Source: Beroe ovata (taxonomy: Eukaryota > Ctenophora > Nuda > Beroida > Beroidae). Taken from it: a stretch of DNA of 53,269 nt. The first letter of the stretch is position 1, and the number at the start of each line of letters is the position of its first letter. Below the pieces are notes generated by a model. The model searched no databases, was not told where the DNA came from, and saw only the letters and a list, made by a program, of their open reading frames with translations. This document shows, piece by piece, positions 48,748-53,269 of the stretch. The stretch is taken from contig CAMPET010000077.1 of assembly GCA_946803715.1 (NCBI GenBank), positions 6,498 through 59,766 on the forward strand. Direction: 5' to 3'. Made by a program: the position numbers and the translations under genes.

Positions 48748-50071
48748 ATGATACCATGCAGAACTTTCACCAGACATGGACTCAATATCCGACAACTTCT
48801 CTCCAGGTTTCTAAACTCTTTGTGAATGTTCTCGATACAATTTGCTCTAGATTTAAGACAGGTTTAGGTCAGTTGAACTGTTTCTCCCCTGCTATCACGG
48901 TTAATCCTAACGCTAAGTAATTGTAGGGAATTACCTCAGGTCGATCTCGAAAGTCCACTACGACAGATTGGGGGTTACTGCAACTGCCACCAAAAAGGAG
49001 ATAAAGAGAGCCTACTTTGAAAAGGCGAAGCAGGTGATTTTCCTTGAACCATATTTGCCCGAGACTCTTTCTACCTCTCTGATTTAGCTGAAAGTTCACG
49101 GCCCGTTGTGTCAGTTCAGACTTGAGACCGCGCCGCGCAGGACCGTTGCATCAGGAGTATGACAGTGACACTATTACTGTCACTTATGAAAGTGACACTT
49201 TGTTTTTATCGCAGTGTCATCCTGATTTGCATCCGGGTGACAAGAATAAAGCTGAGGAATACCTCGAGTTACAGGAGTCGTACAACTCCCTACTCTCATC
49301 CTCTCCCTCCTCCAGTGACACAACTAGCTGTGACTCTGTGGAGGAACAGGGGTGGGAGAGTAACTTTGCTCAGGAGGTGGATTGGGAGTTCCTCAGGAGG
49401 TGATCAGAGCTTAACTTTGCCCACTTTTGAAACATGGGTTTATTCAGCTATGATACCCCTCAAATCCTGGTATCTGAAATTCTCATTCTGAGCAAGTGGT
49501 CTTAGCCACCTCACCATTTGAACTTGATCGGAGTCGGAATTTCAATCTCATACATTCAGTTAATTTCATACTCGCAGTGTGAAGCGGCAGCCGCTGTCAC
49601 GTGATGCAATGGGAGATCACGTGACTGCCACCATCAGCTCTGATAACCCTCCTGTGATGGGAGATAGTGTGCAGAAGATGCTGAACTTGGTCGTATGTAC
49701 TGTACTCATAGCCTGTGGTGTGATCATGTCAGGGGTGTGGCTCCGTGGTGTTCTATCTCGAGCAATGTGAGTTTCCTTGTTCTTGTGCTTTAGCGTTATC
49801 CATTAATGTGTCAATTGTCAATTTTGTCGTTGTCAATTGTACTGAAGGGAAGGAAACTCACCAGGGAACATGTCATAATCATATGACCGTTCCATTTTAT
49901 CTCATTGTAATTGGTTTTGCAACGCCCAAGATCTGTTTGTTTAATTTTGAGTGTTTGTTGCTGCATTGGGGTATGACTATGAGTAATGAGTAATGAGTGC
50001 ACATGTTTGTGAATGTGGGGATGTGTTTCCTATTTCTATGTTTGTCTACTGTGTATGTCCATTTACTTCGC

Positions 50072-50109
<38 letters not shown>

Positions 50110-50254
50110 GTGCGTGTAGTATATCTAGATCTGTTTATTGAAAATGATGCAAAATTGATGCTCGTCCTGTACCAGTGAAGTGAGTGATGAGGGGAGGCAG
50201 CAGCTACAGTCGCACGAATACTACAAGAAGCTAAATGAGGGAAAAACCTCATGA
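48748..50254 (+). CDS. J-domain membrane protein D (paralogue of A)
   Basis: Exons 48748-48806, 48940-49033, 49215-49399, 49578-49766, 50176-50254; phases close at 201 aa. Leader MIPCRTFTRHGLNIRQLLSR is basic. J domain VHYDRLGVTATATKKEIKRA, then HPD in CHPDLHPGD right after the shared phase-0 intron. A Ser-rich acidic linker precedes one TM (LNLVVCTVLIACGVIMSGVW) and a short charged tail. I chose this start because it is the only nearby ATG whose frame reaches the J domain in phase 2, as in A-C. Confidence 0.84.
50071..50119. repeat. (TG)n in J gene D last intron
   Basis: Long TG run with a few TGCG interruptions, about 57 bp before the last exon. Confidence 0.9.
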
Positions 50255-51011
50255 CAAGGAATCAGATCTCCCTTGTGCTGATCATCAGGTGAACTCTCTT
50301 TCCATATCTATCTTATTTCGGGAATCCGTGGCACTACAACAAAAACTCAAAGTTGGCACCGAATGAGGTTAATATTTTTTAGTTTTTTACAACCTTCTCC
50401 GATTGTTTAAACAACAACAGTAAGCCAATCAATATTCTACAGATAAATTAGCATTTTTTAAATTTAATAAGTCTCGTAATTTTCTATCCAAAAACAAGAA
50501 AAATGAAAGATTGAGCTCTAATTACTCAAATGAAAACTATGATTTGAAAGTTTAATGGCATCAATTTGTAGGATTATGTATCGTTTATGAATAAAAAATA
50601 CGGCCACTGTCCTAATCATTTGAATAAATATTAAATATTATGTTTCAATCGCCCTTGCCATCAATTCAATAGTTATGTATGTGTGGGCCTTGGTTCAATC
50701 GTATCCTGGACCTATGAGTGGCTGATTTTCACCCTTGCCTGTGGAAACAGAAGTTAGTTGACCGCAGTAAGTCATAAAATTTTAATGATGGTCATCAAAA
50801 ATGTCAGTGCTTCTTTCGACCATCGATAGAAAAATGGCAGTATATTTCTCATCAACTCTCATAGCCACTGCCAATAGTCATGATAACCATATGATAGCTA
50901 TCCTGTCTGCCTAGAGCCCGCTATACTATTCTATATGCCTGACACCACTGAATTGTGATATATGAGATGTTCTAATTCTAATTGTACTTGTTTAATTCTA
51001 GTTGTACTTAC
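50255..51011. other. Convergent spacer between J gene D (+) and SLC22-like (-)
   Basis: AT-rich, should contain both 3' UTRs and perhaps the last short SLC22 exon near 50960 (a phase-1 acceptor there would stop after Gly-Ile). No other gene seen. Confidence 0.5.
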
Positions 51012-52895
51012 CATACTCCTTCATAGCGTCCATCTCTGCCACGGTCCGAGGTAAGGGCTTGTGGGCTGTCTCAGGTAGAATTAGGGTCGACAGGAAGGCT
51101 GGTGGGATGGTCCGTCATTATGATCATAGCAATTATCATCTTAAATAATTGCAAAACTTATCCAATTATGCACGTGAAAATGTCAACACCTTTGTCTCTT
51201 ATTATACCTGTGCCGGATAAACTTCACTATGGACAACATTTCAAATCGTGCTCTATTCATACTGTAACCCACCTAGAATACAAAATATGAAGAGTACTGT
51301 GTAGATAAGGTTAGAGTTATCTGTGTCTATCACTATCACGAACGGTGCTATCAGAGACGATATCTGGGCCGTGAAAACACACCTGAAAATGGGAGGAGTT
51401 ACTACTTACAACTGATTGATTTTTTGATTTATAGCTCAAGGTGGGGCTGGCAATGTTGACCCGCCCCAAGATCAATGTCTTTTCCTCGAATTATGAGGAC
51501 AATTCGGGGAACAGTGGTGTGAGTTTATGGTCATTAGTTAATGATTTGCAAACGATTTCAAACCTCCTTAACAATAATTTATTGAAATTAATCGGTAATT
51601 ATACGAGCATGCTGCTTGTTAATCATCATCTGCTGAAGACTAGAATCGAGTAAACCCTATCTATATTGCTGATGTCACCATGTGATCGGATGAGAATCTA
51701 AATGATTTGAATTAGGAGGGCGTTGTCTATTGCGTGGTACCTTGAATAAGCCTGGTACACAGATTACAGCCATGGAATATTCTTTCCAGCTTTGATCTCA
51801 AAATTTTGCAATTCTTTGGAACTAATGATTGACATTGCCAATTATCACATAATTGTTCATCGGCCGTGCACCACATAATTACCTTCCTGTTAGCCCTCTT
51901 TGCTCGCCCTTTACGAGGTTTACAATTACAATTATTTTGTGTGGCGACAATTTCAATCTCATAACTCGTCAATCGATGAAGAGGGACTTCAGAAAACAAT
52001 TTAGCCCAGACCTTAACAGTTCCCCAAGTTGAGTAAATTACTCCGTGGAAGAAATGGTTATAGCACCATCCTAGAAGAAAGACCTTTTAGTGGACTGTTC
52101 CACTAATGAGTGGGCAGATCCACTAGATGGTCGGTCCTCTTGGATTTAGCTCAGTACAGGTACTCACATGCCAAGTCCCGAGGATCGGACTGTTGTGGGG
52201 AAGATCTCAGCACTGTATAGATAGACGAGGGAGTAAATAAACCCGCCTACAACCCGTCCAAATATTACCTGCAGGCGGGAGTGAATGGCAGAGTGTTGCG
52301 AGAGAAAATGGGATCAAACTCCAAATAGTCATCATGATATCTCTAGAAAAGTGCGATTCTTGGCACTCACCCAGAAAGTTTTGAGAGAGAAGTGTGTGTA
52401 GTTGAGGTGGGCATGTGGCAGGAACCGGCATATACCCACACTGAGACCACATAAGAAGAATGATATCAACATACACCACCGTCTACCTATTCGATCTATC
52501 ACGAAATAAGAGAGGATGTTCACCACTACCTCGACTACGCCTGGAGGGGAGGAGGCGTGATTTGGGGTGGTTGTTGTTGTTGCTTGGAGCAACTCATGGA
52601 TTGGTCCCAGCAACTTGTAGCAATGTCGCAGTATAACAGTAACGCCGCATTAAGACTATGATAACACAGCAGTACTATTAGACAGTCCAGCATTCGACAA
52701 AGAATGAGGGGTTGCCAAGAGCTTCACGGAAATGAATTTTAGCAACGCGGTTACCACAGCAACGATTTGCGGTTGTCGCAGCGACCATTTCTACACACCT
52801 GTGACAGCCATGTTGAGATAAGGGTTGCCCATCACGTCATTCATGTTGAAACTCAGTGCGAAGAAATACAGCGCTGCGGTAAACCAAATGAACAT
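51012..52895 (-). CDS. SLC22-like MFS organic-ion transporter (C-terminal half; 5' part beyond window)
   Basis: Exons 52799-52895, 52371-52540, 52168-52268, 51298-51382 join in phase; the last visible exon ends at 51012 with an unresolved start near 51088. Family landmarks: FIWFTAALYFFALSFN and GNPYLN before the seventh span, VIDRIGRRW (MFS loop motif), FGRVVGGFIYSLVYLYSAEI followed by FPTTVRSSGLG (the SLC22 AELFPTVVR block), LIAPFVIV, then LILPETAHKPLPRT (the SLC22 LPET tail). SLC22 carriers move organic cations, anions or carnitine at the plasma membrane; the substrate cannot be told from this half. The N-terminal spans must lie beyond 53269. Confidence 0.88.
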
Positions 52896-53269
52896 CTGAA
52901 AATAAGGGATTGTTTTGGAGAGTTTTATTTGGTTTTTAGGGTCTCAAGTTATTATAGTTTGAACGTCTGCTACTAAAGAGGTTTCACGTGTATGCACGAT
53001 CATTTTCTCCGGATACATTACATATGCGTCATTTTGAGTTCATTTCGCTGTTATTATTCATGCTGACGAGAATATGTGGCTCAATTATGACTGTTCCATT
53101 TTATCTCCATTTCCATCACACCCTAGTACGCGATTTGTCATGATCTCTGCTAATTAATTATACGCGACTACTTCTGAACATTGGCCGGTGTTCGGTCAAA
53201 TTAGTGATTTTCAGTTGATTACCACTCATTTATACTGATCTCCCGGTCTGTGTGTGTGTGTGTGTGTGT
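52896..53269. other. Right edge: SLC22-like intron
   Basis: No exon recognised; ends in (TG)n from about 53248, where the sequence was cut. Confidence 0.55.

Noticed and set aside
38463-50254. Operon or trans-spliced polycistron
   Set aside because: Same-strand packing alone is weak; spacers are 250-430 bp, each gene has its own leader exon, and no spliced-leader acceptor pattern before the ATGs is evident.

Overview
The window is nuclear DNA of an animal. Its genes are split by many short introns (mostly 60-300 bp, GT-AG), and they encode metazoan families: BTAF1, BTBD9, ALG12, a DHHC acyltransferase, cytoplasmic actin, a GALNT, cytosolic QARS and an SLC22 carrier. Gene density, small introns and abundant minisatellites suit a compact-genome marine invertebrate such as a sponge, but nothing in the sequence fixes the phylum. 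I found no tRNA, rRNA, CRISPR array or intact transposon.

Layout. 1-12.5 kb: the BTAF1/Mot1 gene on the minus strand, 29 visible exons, cut at the left edge inside the SNF2 motor. One BTAF1 intron (6446-8575) holds an intronless plus-strand gene for a secreted papain-like protease fused to an F-type-lectin-like domain. 13.8-15.4 kb: four-TM DHHC palmitoyltransferase (+). 15.9-18.8 kb: BTBD9 (+). 19.6-22.6 kb: ALG12 mannosyltransferase (+). 23.2-26.1 kb: an unrecognised type II membrane coiled-coil protein (+) whose intron holds an intronless TCTP-like gene on the same strand. 27.6-28.9 kb: actin (-), with its 3' flank duplicated. 30.0-32.2 kb and 35.6-36.1 kb: coiled-coil exons (-) on either side of a GALNT glycosyltransferase (32.9-35.0 kb, -). 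36.4-36.9 kb: a four-EF-hand protein (-). 38.5-50.3 kb: a plus-strand block of four paralogous J-domain genes, each with an apparent mitochondrial presequence, an HPD motif and one C-terminal membrane span. QARS lies between the second and third, and a small unrecognised gene between the third and fourth. 51.0-52.9 kb: the C-terminal part of an SLC22-like carrier (-), whose start lies beyond the window.

The gene models were built by hand from splice sites, reading phase and recalled family sequences. For BTAF1 (22 of 29 exons fully checked), ALG12, BTBD9, ZDHHC, QARS, actin, GALNT and all four J genes, exon phases add up. The genes do not form one pathway; the functional groupings are the J-domain cluster and the nested genes. 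The best candidates for new biology are that cluster, the protease-lectin fusion inside BTAF1, the nested polyQ TCTP-like gene, a 63-bp-arm hairpin at 37.7-37.9 kb, and a minisatellite that repeats a BTAF1 splice donor.
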